Of a DNA stretch of 64,000 nt, positions 35,888 to 44,986 are shown piece after piece (position 1 is the first letter of the stretch; the number at the start of each line of letters is the position of its first letter). The stretch is from Bacillota bacterium. Its GTDB lineage: Bacteria > Bacillota > Clostridia > Acetivibrionales > JAFADI01. The position numbers and the translations under genes were made by a program. A model generated the notes under the pieces. That model did not search any database. It was not told the origin of the DNA and saw nothing but the letters and a program-made list of their open reading frames with translations. The DNA lies in the NCBI GenBank assembly GCA_023424965.1, contig JAFADI010000041.1:1-64000 (forward strand), given 5' to 3'.

Positions 35888-36220
35888 CTAAACTTCCTTT
35901 TTGACGATTCCCTGCTCCTGGAGAACTTGCAGCAGTTGTTCCCTCACAATCCGGCTGATTTCATCCCTTGTGACGATGTCTTCCTTCCTTGCCACATTCA
36001 CATGGTCCAACGCCCTGGCAATCTCTCCGCTGACCAGTTTCTGCATTTCTTCCCGCTGTTCCTGGCCCCGCTTTATCAGTTCACCCGCAAACTGCCGTGC
36101 ATCCTTTTTGGATATTTCACCCTTGCTCACCAAATCTTCCACCATTTCTTCAATCTTTTCCTTGGAATACATGAAAAGTCCCACACCCAGGTCAATGGAT
36201 CTTTCAAATAAATTCGTCAT
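35888..36220 (-). CDS. Phasin-like small helical protein
   Basis: A 110-residue protein that is mostly charged helix/coiled coil (SKEKIEEMVEDLVSKGEISKK, quoted in part, and EQREEMQKLVSGEIARALD). It belongs to the family annotated as polyhydroxyalkanoate synthesis regulator or phasin-like; no PHA genes are nearby, so that name should not be taken literally. It is translationally adjacent to aarF. GAGGAGG fixes ATG 36220. Confidence 0.75.
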   Translation of the reverse strand: MTNLFERSIDLGVGLFMYSKEKIEEMVEDLVSKGEISKKDARQFAGELIKRGQEQREEMQKLVSGEIARALDHVNVARKEDIVTRDEISRIVREQLLQVLQEQGIVKKEV

Positions 36221-36612
36221 AAACAAGCCTCCTCATCGCTTTACTTTATATCGACAGCGAACTTTAAAATCAAAAATGAATCAAGGCAGCTATCGATGAA
36301 ATTCGCGCAGTTTGCTTTACGGAATTGTGAATAAGAAACTGCACTCATTATAGAAACTAGCTTTGCCTCAGACTTTGAAGAGTATTCTTCCGGGCCAGGT
36401 CTTTTTATAACGCACCCGTAGAAAAATTTCGGTTGTAGAAATTTTTCTTACTACTGCGCGTTTCAACGAGGCGGTGGACATATCCCCCACCTCGCTATAA
36501 TTCGGACGTTTGTATTAATTTTACCACAAAAGCTTTTGCCGGGTCAACAATCGAATGCGGGGCATATAAAAACTCCTACCGGTGCGATAGGAGTCCAAGG
36601 CTTTTCAAAGAC
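36221..36612. other. 392-bp structured intergenic region
   Basis: No gene. Two hairpins stand out: 36409-36462 (outer AACGC/GCGTT and inner AGAAAAATTTC/GAAATTTTTCT) and 36467-36494 (CGAGG.GGTGG / CCCACCTCG). Both lie upstream of the phasin-aarF-tetR operon on the minus strand. Its right end holds the 36565-36594 terminator. Confidence 0.55.
36565..36594 (-). terminator. Terminator of TM1266-like gene
   Basis: Minus-strand ACTCCTA / TAGGAGT with a 9-nt loop, followed by TTTTATA. Confidence 0.78.
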
Positions 36613-36870
36613 TTATTCGGAGCAAATGTTAATTGTCTTCGCTGTAATACCCTCCATGCCGTTCAAATCATCTTCCAGGGCCTTAATATCGTCGTTGCTT
36701 CCGCCCAGGTGCAAAATGATAAGGCCCTCCTCGGAACAGACATTATCCGTTTCGTGCAGTCCCAGCCTCATTTTGATGGCACAGCCATGCTTTGTGAGCA
36801 CCTCCTGGAACTTCGGAGCCTGTTTTGAGCGGTGATTTATAATTACCGCCATGATGTTGTGACAAGCCAT
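36613..36870 (-). CDS. TM1266-like ACT-fold regulator
   Basis: An 85-residue protein resembling the TM1266 / iron-only hydrogenase system regulator family, a NikR-C/ACT-like fold without an HTH. Matches are the N-terminal MAVIINHR, the central KMRLGLHE...GLIILHLGG and the C-terminal MEGITAKTINI. Family members usually sit near [FeFe]-hydrogenase maturation genes; none is visible here. A 101-nt hairpin element lies 32 bases upstream. Confidence 0.7.
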   Translation of the reverse strand: MACHNIMAVIINHRSKQAPKFQEVLTKHGCAIKMRLGLHETDNVCSEEGLIILHLGGSNDDIKALEDDLNGMEGITAKTINICSE

Positions 36871-36902
36871 TGAATACCTTCCTCCTCCTGTTTTTTATTT
36901 TA

Positions 36903-37003
36903 AGGGTCGGCTAAAATATTACTTCCGATACTTTTTTAGGAGACGGGGCTCTGCTGTAGTCTCCTGAAAAAGTTTTAACGGAAGTTATATTTTAGCGATC
37001 CCT
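36903..37003. repeat. ~101-nt imperfect hairpin element, copy 2
   Basis: Terminal inverted repeats AGGGTCGGCTAAAATA and TATTTTAGCGATCCCT; middle arms ACTTCCGATACTTTTT and AAAAAGTTTTAACGGAAGT; perfect inner stem AGGAGAC/GTCTCCT; apical segment CTGCTGTA. Compared with copy 1, inner-stem bases change on both sides while pairing is kept. Confidence 0.85.
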
Positions 37004-37032
37004 AAGTTTTATAAAAATTGCCGCTTCTTCTT

Positions 37033-37548
37033 TTAAGTCTCTGAAACTACCGGCGGAGTATAAACCCTCTGTGCAAATTCGGAATCCAGCATGAGTATCC
37101 CCCTGCCGTCGCCCTTTACCATCGCAAACCGCTTTAGATTGTTCTCCGCATTTTCCTCCTCCTCCACCTGTTCATTGACGAACCACTGCAGGAAGGAATT
37201 GGTCTTGTGGTCTTTTTCCTCAAGCGCTACATCTACTATATCATAGATTGACCTTGTCACAAACTGTTCGTGCTCAAGGGTTGCCTTTAAAACATCCTCG
37301 GGAGAAGCAAACTCCACCCGGGGAGCATCGATCTGCCGCAGCAGCACTCTTCCCCCCACCCGGTTTACGTAGTCGAAAATCATCATGGCGTGGTCCCGCT
37401 CTTCCTGGGCCTGGATGTGGAACCAGTTGGCAAAGCCGTTCAGGTTTTCCGAAGCAAAGTAGGCCTCCATGGATAAGTACAAATAGGCGGAATAAAATTC
37501 CTTCTGGATTTGTTCATTCAGCTTGTCCTGTATTCTTTCACTGATCAT
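37033..37548 (-). CDS. ftnA: Ferritin
   Basis: A 171-residue non-haem ferritin that stores iron as ferric oxide in 24-mers. Ferroxidase ligands can be seen in EQIQKEFYSAYLYL (Glu 17), IQAQEERDHAMMIF (Glu 49/50, His 53) and the downstream Glu/Gln positions in LEHEQF and WFVNEQVEEE. GGAGGA precedes the ATG. A Fur-box-like sequence lies 128 bases upstream. Confidence 0.94.
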   Translation of the reverse strand: MISERIQDKLNEQIQKEFYSAYLYLSMEAYFASENLNGFANWFHIQAQEERDHAMMIFDYVNRVGGRVLLRQIDAPRVEFASPEDVLKATLEHEQFVTRSIYDIVDVALEEKDHKTNSFLQWFVNEQVEEEENAENNLKRFAMVKGDGRGILMLDSEFAQRVYTPPVVSET

Positions 37549-37675
37549 TGGTATCCTCCTTTTAAGTTTTATCTTAGATATTTATACCCCAAAATCTCCC
37601 TTTCAATAAACAATTTATAATTATTTTTCCACCTGCAGGATAGAAGTAACTAACGGCATGCGCCTCACATATATT

Positions 37676-37694
37676 GATAATGAAATTGATAATC
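37676..37694. promoter_or_regulatory. Possible Fur box
   Basis: GATAATGAAATTGATAATC agrees at 14 of 19 positions with the Fur consensus GATAATGATAATCATTATC. It lies between divergent ferritin and asnB genes. Confidence 0.4.
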
Positions 37695-37804
37695 AACGGT
37701 TCACTTTTGCGGCAAAGGCGCCACGTCTTAAGACTGGGTGTCTTTTTTCAGTAATGGATGAGGGTGTGCTTTTATCTTTATAACTTAGAAAGGGGATGTT
37801 GTCT

Positions 37805-39016
37805 ATGTGTGGAATTTCCGGGTGGATAGATTTAAAAGAGGATTTGACACAAAAGCGCGAGGAAGTGGAGAGAATGTCGGGAGAGCTGGCTTTAAGAGGT
37901 CCCGATTCCTCGGGATTGTGGGTATCCGCCGAAGCGGTTATTGCCCACCGGCGTCTTGCGGTGGTTGATCCTGCCGGAGGCGGCCAACCCATGGTAAGAA
38001 GCAAAGGCGATGCCAATTATGTCATCACCTATAACGGAGAACTCTACAACACGCAAAACCTGCGTGAGGAACTGGAGAAAAGGGGATATTCCTTCACCAG
38101 CAATTCCGATACCGAAGTTTTGCTTGTTTCCTATATTGAGTGGGGGCCGGAGTGTGTGGAATACCTGAACGGAATCTATGCCTTCGGAATATGGAGCGAC
38201 AGGGACAAAAGGCTCTTTCTGGCCCGGGACAGGTTTGGCGTAAAGCCTTTGTTCTATGCCCAAAGAGGCAGTTCCATCATCTTTGCATCGGAGCTGAAAG
38301 CGCTGCTGTCCCACAGCGATATAAAGCCCGAGGTGGATTCGGAGGGTCTGGCTGAAATATTCGCCCTGGGACCGGCACGAACTCCGGGGCATGGCATCTA
38401 TAAAAATGTCTATGAGATAAAGCCCGCCCACTGTGCCCTGTTTGATTCAAACGGCCTCCGCATTAAAAAGTACTGGGCCTATGAGAGCCATCCCCACACC
38501 GACAGCCTGGAGGATACGGTTTCAAAGGTCAGGGAGCTGGTCCGGGATTCCATTGAGCGTCAATTTGTGGCTGATGTGCCGGTATGTACATTTTTATCGG
38601 GAGGATTGGATTCCAGTGCCATAACGGCCCTTGCCGCAAAGCACTTCAAAAATTCCGGAAAACCGCAGCTACATACCTATTCCATCGATTATACCGACAA
38701 TGACATCTATTTCAAGCCCAGCGCTTTCCAACCCAATGCAGATGCCCCATGGGTCAAAAGAATGTCGGAGGAATTCAACACCTTCCACCATTACATCATG
38801 ATCGATACGCCCCAGTTGGTCAGCGCCCTGACAGGAGCTACCATTGCCAGGGACCTTCCCGGCATGGCGGATGTGGATTCCTCTCTCTGGCTCTTCTGCC
38901 GGGAGATTAAAAAGGATGCCACCGTTGCACTATCGGGTGAGTGTCATATGACATTGACAATCCGGAGCCATGATTATTCCGAGGTACGCTTGCTGCATCC
39001 TTTTACGTCTATCTGA
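37805..39016 (+). pseudogene. asnB: Asparagine synthetase (AsnO-type), 5' part, interrupted by integrated element
   Basis: Residues 1-380 of a glutamine-dependent asparagine synthetase. The ATG at 37805 gives the required N-terminal catalytic Cys (MCGISGW), with AAAGGGG nine bases upstream. The class-II glutaminase domain has RGPDSSG, HRRLAVVD and YNGELYN; the synthetase domain has the PP-loop FLSGGLDSSAI. At codon 380 (SGEC) the frame runs into the element and stops after 24 foreign codons at 39016. The rest, starting ADEIFGGYPWF, lies at 53456-54160. Joined at the shared core the frame is exact and 614 residues long, the size of B. subtilis AsnO. As it stands the product lacks part of the synthetase domain and should be inactive for Asn synthesis. 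Confidence 0.93.
38912..38962. other. attL of serine-recombinase element
   Basis: The asnB sequence to the left meets the element at the core GGTGAGTGT (38936-38944). The element side continues CATATGACATTGACAAT, the mirror of a motif at the right end. Confidence 0.85.
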
Positions 39017-39593
39017 GCAGGAGCACTCCAAATGCCCCTCCGCCCACAATTAGGAAGATCGGCTGTATTTTTGTTTTGATGAGCATGACAAATCCGGCAG
39101 CCGCAATGAGCAGGCTCTTGATTTCAACGATTTGAAACCCTCCCGTAGTAATATTTACACCTCCTGATATCAGCTTTTCAGGAAAAAGAATGTTATTTTT
39201 CAACGCCACAGATACCGCCGCGTACAGAACGATGCCGGCGATTACAGGTCTCAGGCCGTATAATGCCGCCTGTACGGTTTTATGTGAGTACGCTTTAAAA
39301 AAGAAAGTGGCGGTGATAATTACAATTAGAGAGCAGGGCACTGCAATACCCAGAAAGGCGGCAGCGGCTCCGGGAAAACCCGCCACCTTGTAGCCGAAGC
39401 CTACGGCGGCATTGACGGCAACAGGCCCCGGAGACATTCCCGCAATGGCAATTACATCCGTAAGCTCGGTAGCCGTCGCCCATTGATGTGCTTCAGAGGC
39501 TTGTACCATGCTGGGTATCATCACATATCCTCCTCCGAATGCAAAAGCACATAGCTTGACAAACATCAGGAAAATTTCACAAAGAACATTCAA
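39009..39593 (-). CDS. CHR-family transporter subunit (short chain), second of pair
   Basis: A 194-residue membrane protein with one CHR domain: LCAFAFGGGYVMIPSM near the N-terminus and AIAGMSPGPVAVNAAVGFGY, then about four further helices. Short-chain CHR proteins work as heterodimeric pairs and are generally annotated as chromate transporters. Next to two cytoplasmic sulfatases and their maturase, export of sulfate is a more natural guess. Its start overlaps the stop of its partner by 4 bases. Confidence 0.85.
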   Translation of the reverse strand: MNVLCEIFLMFVKLCAFAFGGGYVMIPSMVQASEAHQWATATELTDVIAIAGMSPGPVAVNAAVGFGYKVAGFPGAAAAFLGIAVPCSLIVIITATFFFKAYSHKTVQAALYGLRPVIAGIVLYAAVSVALKNNILFPEKLISGGVNITTGGFQIVEIKSLLIAAAGFVMLIKTKIQPIFLIVGGGAFGVLLLR

Positions 39594-40189
39594 AGCCCTT
39601 TCCCCCTTTTTCTGCCGGATGTCCTTTTGATGGTGCAGCGTAAGGGTATAACCAGCCCATATGCGATTCCTGACAAAGCTCCTAAAATAATCAGGGGGAT
39701 GGGAGAAATCCCCATGAACTGAGCTGCCGTGAAAGCCACAGCAGCCAACAGCAGGGTGTACCCGTCTTTTATTGCAAGCTTTCCGATTTTAAAAGCGGCA
39801 AAGGCGATAAGTGCTACGATTACAGGATATATCCCCCTGAATGCGGCCTGGATAAAAGGATTGTGGTTAACTACGGAGTATATTGCCGAAAGGGCCAGTA
39901 CAATGATCACAGAAGGTGTCATATTCCCTACCAGTGCGGCCAGAGCTCCGGGGATGCCTGCGATGGAATAGCCCACAAAGGCTGATGAATTCAGCGCGAT
40001 GGCTCCCGGAAGCGATTCTGAAACCGCAAATATGTCGATAATCTGGTTTTTATCCACCCATTTCCTGTTTTCCACCACTTCCCTCTCTATCAGCGGAATC
40101 ATTGAGTATCCCCCGCCAAAGCTGATACAGCCCAGCTTCAAAAACGACAAATATATTTGCAGAATCAGCTTTAATTTTGCTTTATCCAT
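39590..40189 (-). CDS. CHR-family transporter subunit (short chain), first of pair
   Basis: A 199-residue partner with LGCISFGGGYSMIPLIEREV and SESLPGAIALNSSAFVGY motifs and about six helices. GGGAGGC precedes ATG 40189; the longer frame is not supported. It follows the anSME gene by 25 bases and forms one operon with it. Confidence 0.85.
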   Translation of the reverse strand: MDKAKLKLILQIYLSFLKLGCISFGGGYSMIPLIEREVVENRKWVDKNQIIDIFAVSESLPGAIALNSSAFVGYSIAGIPGALAALVGNMTPSVIIVLALSAIYSVVNHNPFIQAAFRGIYPVIVALIAFAAFKIGKLAIKDGYTLLLAAVAFTAAQFMGISPIPLIILGALSGIAYGLVIPLRCTIKRTSGRKRGKGL

Positions 40190-40214
40190 CTCAGCCTCCC
40201 GATGCAGGCAGGGC

Positions 40215-41336
40215 TTACTCCCGGAGCCTCGACGCCGCTGCAATCTTCCGCAGTCTTTCGCCTGCATGCTCAAAAAATGCTTCATATGCCCCGCAGTAGT
40301 AATTCAGCCCCATTGCCCCGTCCGCACCATACTCCCGGTCCCTTCTGCAGCCACCCCGGCAAAAACCGAACCACCTGCACGCCTTGCATTTGGGGTTAAC
40401 GGAATTTGAAGCATTGATGAAGATTTCGCAGGCGCCGGAATGAAGCAGCTCATGAAAACCTTTGTCCTTTATGTTTCCCAGCAGCCATTTGTCCACGACA
40501 TAAAAATCACAGGGGTATACCCCTCCGTCGGCCTCAATGACAAACTGGCAATGACAATGCCCGGACATTCCGCAGGCCTCTGGCCCACACCCGGCAAACA
40601 TTCCCGCAAGATTGTCAAAATACCTGATGCTGGTCATGCTCCCTTTTGCCAGGTCCTCATACCATAGGTCAAAAAGATTTTTGAGAAAATAGCCGAACCG
40701 CTCCGGTTTCAGTGAGAACTTCTCTTTCTCCGGTTGCCCGTTTATGGGGTCAAGGCAGGGAATAAACTGAAGAAATTTGAAACCGTTCTTTTTGAAAAAG
40801 TTGTAGACTTTGCCTACGTGCCTTGCTACATAAGAATTTACGACCGAAAGCACGTTGTATTCCACACCGTACTTATTAAACAGCTCAATGGCATTCATCG
40901 CACTGTTATAAGAGCCTGCTCCCATCCCGTTAATACGGTTGGCATCATGAATATCTTTGGGGCCGTCCAGAGAAATGCCTACCAGAAAGTCATTTCCCGC
41001 CAGAAATCTTGCCCAGTCCTCGTCGATCAGAAGGCCGTTCGTCTGTAGAGAATTGCTGATCCGGACCTTTTTTGTGTTGTATTTTTTCTCAAGCTCTATT
41101 AACTTTTCATAGTAGTCCAGTCCTATTAAGGTGGGTTCTCCCCCCTGAAATGCAAAGGTACATAGGCCGTCCGCATATTCAAGGGCACTTTTGACGATTT
41201 TCTCAAGCAGCTCCGTATCCATCATGCCGTAACTTGCTACCCTGCGGTTTTGGGAAACATCATGGTAGAAGCAGTATCTGCATTTCAAATTGCAACTGCT
41301 TGAGGCCGGTTTTATCAATAAGCTGAGGGGTGGCAT
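40215..41336 (-). CDS. Anaerobic sulfatase-maturating enzyme (anSME), radical SAM/SPASM
   Basis: A 373-residue radical-SAM enzyme that oxidises the active-site Cys of sulfatases to formylglycine without oxygen. It starts MPPLSLLIKPASSSCNLKCR, followed by YCFYH (the CX3CX2C cluster site), and has FAFQGGEPTL, the Asp of VGISLDGP, and a C-terminal SPASM region with CGMSGHCHCQF, VYPCDFYV and CKACRWFGFCRGGCRR for two auxiliary clusters. From memory it closely resembles the characterised C. perfringens enzyme throughout. Its targets are almost certainly the two Cys-type sulfatases in the same element. Confidence 0.95.
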   Translation of the reverse strand: MPPLSLLIKPASSSCNLKCRYCFYHDVSQNRRVASYGMMDTELLEKIVKSALEYADGLCTFAFQGGEPTLIGLDYYEKLIELEKKYNTKKVRISNSLQTNGLLIDEDWARFLAGNDFLVGISLDGPKDIHDANRINGMGAGSYNSAMNAIELFNKYGVEYNVLSVVNSYVARHVGKVYNFFKKNGFKFLQFIPCLDPINGQPEKEKFSLKPERFGYFLKNLFDLWYEDLAKGSMTSIRYFDNLAGMFAGCGPEACGMSGHCHCQFVIEADGGVYPCDFYVVDKWLLGNIKDKGFHELLHSGACEIFINASNSVNPKCKACRWFGFCRGGCRRDREYGADGAMGLNYYCGAYEAFFEHAGERLRKIAAASRLRE

Positions 41337-41380
41337 CGGTATAATCCTTCCTGCTTCGTCCGGTATTTTAAATTTTCGCC

Positions 41381-41516
41381 GTCAAGTTGATTTTACCATG
41401 TCCTTACCGCCGCTCATATCAAATTGGAGGCAGTTTTGTTTAGTATTCTTGTGCTCTTTTCCTTACCGGCAAAACCGTTTTAGAAATTCTGCTTTCAATT
41501 TTAGTATTTTGGAGGG
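41381..41516 (-). promoter_or_regulatory. Regulated promoter region B (anSME-CHR operon)
   Basis: About 135 bp closely resembling 51404-51541. Shared blocks on the minus strand: AAAATACTAAAAT, TTTCTAAAA, GGTTTTG, CACAAGAATACTAAACAAAA, GCCTCCAATTTGATA and TAAAATCAACTTGAC. TAAAAT (41390-41395) is a likely -10 without a good -35, as expected for an activator-dependent promoter. Similarity stops just after the probable transcription start. Confidence 0.75.
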
Positions 41517-41526
41517 GTAGCACTTG

Positions 41527-43161
41527 TCAAACATGTTTACTCTGGAAATGAATTCTGTAAATATGAGGAGAGCAGCCTTCGAGTCTTTTAAACGCCTGCG
41601 CGAAATAGCTCAGGCTTGAAAAACCCACACGCATGGCTATATCCGACATTTTCAACTCGGAATTCCGCAAGAGCTCCTTTGATGCTTCAATGCGCATGTC
41701 GATAATGTATTTGCTTATATTGGTCCCCATTTTTTCCTTGAATTTTTTGCTCAGATGGCTTGCGGACAGATGGAATGTTTCGGACAGGTCCGCCAGAGAT
41801 AAATCTTTATTGTGATTGGCTTTAATATACTCTGCGATATGCTTCACCACGTCGTCACTATTGGTGGCTGCCGCCACGATTACCGGAAGCTTCGCCAGTA
41901 TTTCCAGTACATAATTGGTGGCATCCCTATAAAGGGCAAAGCCTGTAATCTTTCTCCCATGGTCGTCAAATAATCTGTCTACATACTCCCCGGAAATACC
42001 CAGCATGCTTAAACCGTCATAATAGGCCGACACAAGCCTCACAAGCGCCTGACGAACATCCTGGTGGTTTTTTATATGTATTTGCGGAAGTTCCGACAAC
42101 AGTTTGCCGGTTTCTGCGGCTGCGTCCTTGAATTTCCACAAATTCAGAAATTCCCTGATCTTCTTTATGCCGCTTTGCACATAATTGTTATAATTTATAA
42201 ATTGGCGGTTGTCGATGTTCAAATAATAGCCTATATTTCTCCCACCGGTAAAATACCGCTCGTCCAATGCAGCAACGGCATTTTCATATTCTTCGTGTAT
42301 TCTTGAAAAGCCCTTGAAGGAACGGCTTATCCCGACAGAAACACTGCTTTCGAGCCTTGATTTCATTTCGGAAATTATCTTTAATGCAAACAGGTCCAAA
42401 AGCTCACCGGTGGTCTTATTGCTGTTGGAGCTCACATTCAGGAGCACAATGTATTTACCGTCGCCGTTTTTTATCCATTCCCATTTTTCAAACCACACCC
42501 GGAGGTTCTGGGATATGATGCCGGCCATGTGAAAATCAAATTCATCTTCCGTTTCGGTTTCAGAGCTCCTGCTGTCGGCATCGATCACGATGACAAACAG
42601 ATTTTGCTCTCTTAGAGATACGGACAGCTGCTTACATTTGCTCTGAAGCCATTCTTCCTTGCTTTTTTCATATTTCCCTTTCACCAGCTCCTCAAGGAAA
42701 AGCCTCTTCCCCAGGTTTATATTCTCCGTTTCATGCTGCCGCACAACGCTGTTTGACAATTCCATTTCGCTTTTTACACGTTCTACGGCTTTAAGGATGT
42801 CCTCGTCGCATATCTCCGACTTTAACAGGTAGTCTGAAGCTCCGAGCCTGACAGCCTCTTTGGCATAGGAAAACTCCTCATAGTTGCTGATCAGGATAAA
42901 CTTTGTGCAAAACCCCGCTTTTTTAGCATGATCGATCAGATCCAGTCCGCTCATACGCTTCATGCAGATATCTGTAATTGCAATATCCACATCGCCATTC
43001 ATGAGATGCTCCAGGGCCTGCTCACCGCTGGAGGCTTTTATGATCTCCAGGTGTCCGGTGTAGCTCCGTTCAAGCACCATGCCGATCCAGCTCCGTATAA
43101 TGTGTTCGTCGTCTACAACAAGAATTTTAAGTCTTTCACAGCCCTGCTCTTTTGTTTGCAC
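41527..43161 (-). CDS. YesN-type response regulator with AraC HTH
   Basis: A 544-residue response regulator: receiver domain at residues ~12-130 (ILVVDDEH, phospho-acceptor Asp in IAITDICMKRMSGLDL, Lys in LLKSEIC), a middle region of unassigned fold, and a C-terminal AraC DNA-binding domain (DLSLADLSETFHLSASHLSKKF, quoted here as LADLSETFHLSASHLSKKF, and MRVGFSSLSYFAQAFKRLEG). The GTG start directly follows the stop of the kinase gene. It probably activates the two similar promoter regions in this element. Confidence 0.92.
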   Translation of the reverse strand: MQTKEQGCERLKILVVDDEHIIRSWIGMVLERSYTGHLEIIKASSGEQALEHLMNGDVDIAITDICMKRMSGLDLIDHAKKAGFCTKFILISNYEEFSYAKEAVRLGASDYLLKSEICDEDILKAVERVKSEMELSNSVVRQHETENINLGKRLFLEELVKGKYEKSKEEWLQSKCKQLSVSLREQNLFVIVIDADSRSSETETEDEFDFHMAGIISQNLRVWFEKWEWIKNGDGKYIVLLNVSSNSNKTTGELLDLFALKIISEMKSRLESSVSVGISRSFKGFSRIHEEYENAVAALDERYFTGGRNIGYYLNIDNRQFINYNNYVQSGIKKIREFLNLWKFKDAAAETGKLLSELPQIHIKNHQDVRQALVRLVSAYYDGLSMLGISGEYVDRLFDDHGRKITGFALYRDATNYVLEILAKLPVIVAAATNSDDVVKHIAEYIKANHNKDLSLADLSETFHLSASHLSKKFKEKMGTNISKYIIDMRIEASKELLRNSELKMSDIAMRVGFSSLSYFAQAFKRLEGCSPHIYRIHFQSKHV

Positions 43162-44925
43162 TCAAACTCCCTCCTCATACGGAAAACTCAATGCTGTTAC
43201 AACTCCTCCTCCGGGCGGAGAATCAACCTTTATGCCAAATCTGTCCCCATATAAAAGCCTTATCCGTTGATGAACGTTGTTAATTCCGATGGATTGTTCG
43301 GAACGCTGGTTTAAGTTCGAGTTGATCTCTTGCAGGCGTTTTTTGCTGATGCCGCATCCGTTGTCGGATATCTTTACGATTACGATATTGTCTTCAATCC
43401 GTATGGATATGTTGATTTTTCCCCCATCCTCCATGTACTGGAACCCGTGCTTGATGGAATTTTCCAGGATGGGCTGCAGAATCAGTCTGGGAATCCTGCA
43501 TTTCATGGCTTCCGGCTCGATTTCGTAGTCAACCGCAAAGCTGTTGTACCGCTTGAGCTGGATGTACAGGTAGGCCTTAAGGGTATTCAGCTCTTCTTCA
43601 ATGGTTATAAACCGGTCATAAAAGCGCAGCGTATTTTTCAATAATTTCACAAGGGATATGATCATGCTGTGGGCATCATGCCTTCTGTCCATATCAACCA
43701 TACAGCGTATTGTGGACAGGGTATTGTATAAAAAGTGCGGATTTATCTGGGCTTGGAGCATCTGTATTTCAGCCTTCCTCTTCTGCTCCTGCTCTTCTTT
43801 TATCCTCAGAAACAGGCCGTCCAGGTTCTTCACCATGGTTACAAAGCCCCGGTTGAGCATCCCGATTTCGTCCGCCCTTTCAATGTCCAGGTCCGCAACG
43901 ACAAAGTTTCCGCTTTCCACGATGCGCATGCTGTTTATAATCCTGTCGATGGGCCTGTAAATACGCAAAAATACGTAGAGATAAAAAATAACCGAAATAA
44001 TGGCCACAAGCGCGATAAAAACCAGGAGCAGAAAAACGATTATTTTCTTGAAGCTGAAAAGATTTTCTGTCTTCAAAATCCTGATTAAATACAGGTTGGT
44101 CTCCTTGACACGGTGAAAAAGGATGATGGAGTCTTCCTTTTCAATGGTGTCGAAAAAGAAGCCCTTTTCTTCGTTGCCCTTTTGGCTGACCGCTTCGGTA
44201 TACTTAAGGTCTTTGTCAGGCCCCGCAATCAGTTTTCCGTTATCATCCCCTATGTACAGGGAAGAATTTCCGTTCAATAAAGATTTGTAAGGATTGAGCA
44301 GCGAGTTTTTATTAAATGTGACCACCAGGATACCGGCTGCCTGGCTGTAGCTTGTGTTGGGCAAAAACCTTACCATCATGAATTTGTCTTTTACCGATGG
44401 GATTGAAGTATTCTCTCCGTTAATGAGGTGAATTTTTCCGTCACGCTGCATAATATTTTCATAGAATTCCTCTTCCTTCAGCATGTCCAGGTTGATATAT
44501 CCCGGAGGGGCGGACCTTGTAGAATAGGTCAGCGAATAGCCGTCGAGGCTGAAGATATATATTTCGTTTATCATCCAGCTGTAGGAAGTTCTTATTTTTA
44601 TAAAAAAACTGTTTATGTTCCTTTCCAGGGTAAGCCTGTCCTCGCTTTGCTCAAGAACCTTCTGGATGTCGCGGTTGGTATATATGCTGTCCATTACGCC
44701 CCGCAGTTCGTTGAAAACCAAATTCAATTTATCTCCCGATTCCGACAGGACATTGAGTTCACTTTCACTTATTTTTTTCTCGATGGTGTTCTGGGTGACG
44801 GCAATAACCAGGTTACCCAGGATTATTACCGCCAGGATGCTGAACAACGTATAGGCAATGATGAATCCGGAGATAGAAGTATAGAACAAGCTATTAAATA
44901 AGGACTTTAATCTAATCTTCAACAA
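43162..44925 (-). CDS. YesM-type sensor histidine kinase
   Basis: A roughly 587-residue LytS/YesM-type kinase. It has a membrane helix at the N-terminus (FIIAYTLFSILAVIILGNLV), a ~250-residue extracellular sensor, a second helix (IIVFLLLVFIALVAIISVIF), HAMP, the His box QINPHFLYNTLSTIRCM and HATPase motifs NSIKHGF and DNGCGI. Start: TTG 44925 or TTG 44922 after GGAGG; no ATG fits. The extracellular domain probably senses a sulfated sugar or the loaded binding protein. Confidence 0.9.
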   Translation of the reverse strand: MLKIRLKSLFNSLFYTSISGFIIAYTLFSILAVIILGNLVIAVTQNTIEKKISESELNVLSESGDKLNLVFNELRGVMDSIYTNRDIQKVLEQSEDRLTLERNINSFFIKIRTSYSWMINEIYIFSLDGYSLTYSTRSAPPGYINLDMLKEEEFYENIMQRDGKIHLINGENTSIPSVKDKFMMVRFLPNTSYSQAAGILVVTFNKNSLLNPYKSLLNGNSSLYIGDDNGKLIAGPDKDLKYTEAVSQKGNEEKGFFFDTIEKEDSIILFHRVKETNLYLIRILKTENLFSFKKIIVFLLLVFIALVAIISVIFYLYVFLRIYRPIDRIINSMRIVESGNFVVADLDIERADEIGMLNRGFVTMVKNLDGLFLRIKEEQEQKRKAEIQMLQAQINPHFLYNTLSTIRCMVDMDRRHDAHSMIISLVKLLKNTLRFYDRFITIEEELNTLKAYLYIQLKRYNSFAVDYEIEPEAMKCRIPRLILQPILENSIKHGFQYMEDGGKINISIRIEDNIVIVKISDNGCGISKKRLQEINSNLNQRSEQSIGINNVHQRIRLLYGDRFGIKVDSPPGGGVVTALSFPYEEGV

Positions 44926-44986
44926 ATTTGCCTCCACGAAAAGAAATGTTACCGCATATAAGGAGTGAATAGAAGTCCCCATCAAT

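Noticed and set aside
37695..37804. Riboswitch-like segment (GGCAAAGGCGCC ... AGACTGGGTGTCT) before asnB
   Set aside because: It looked briefly like a GEMM or similar aptamer, but the conserved core bases are not present.
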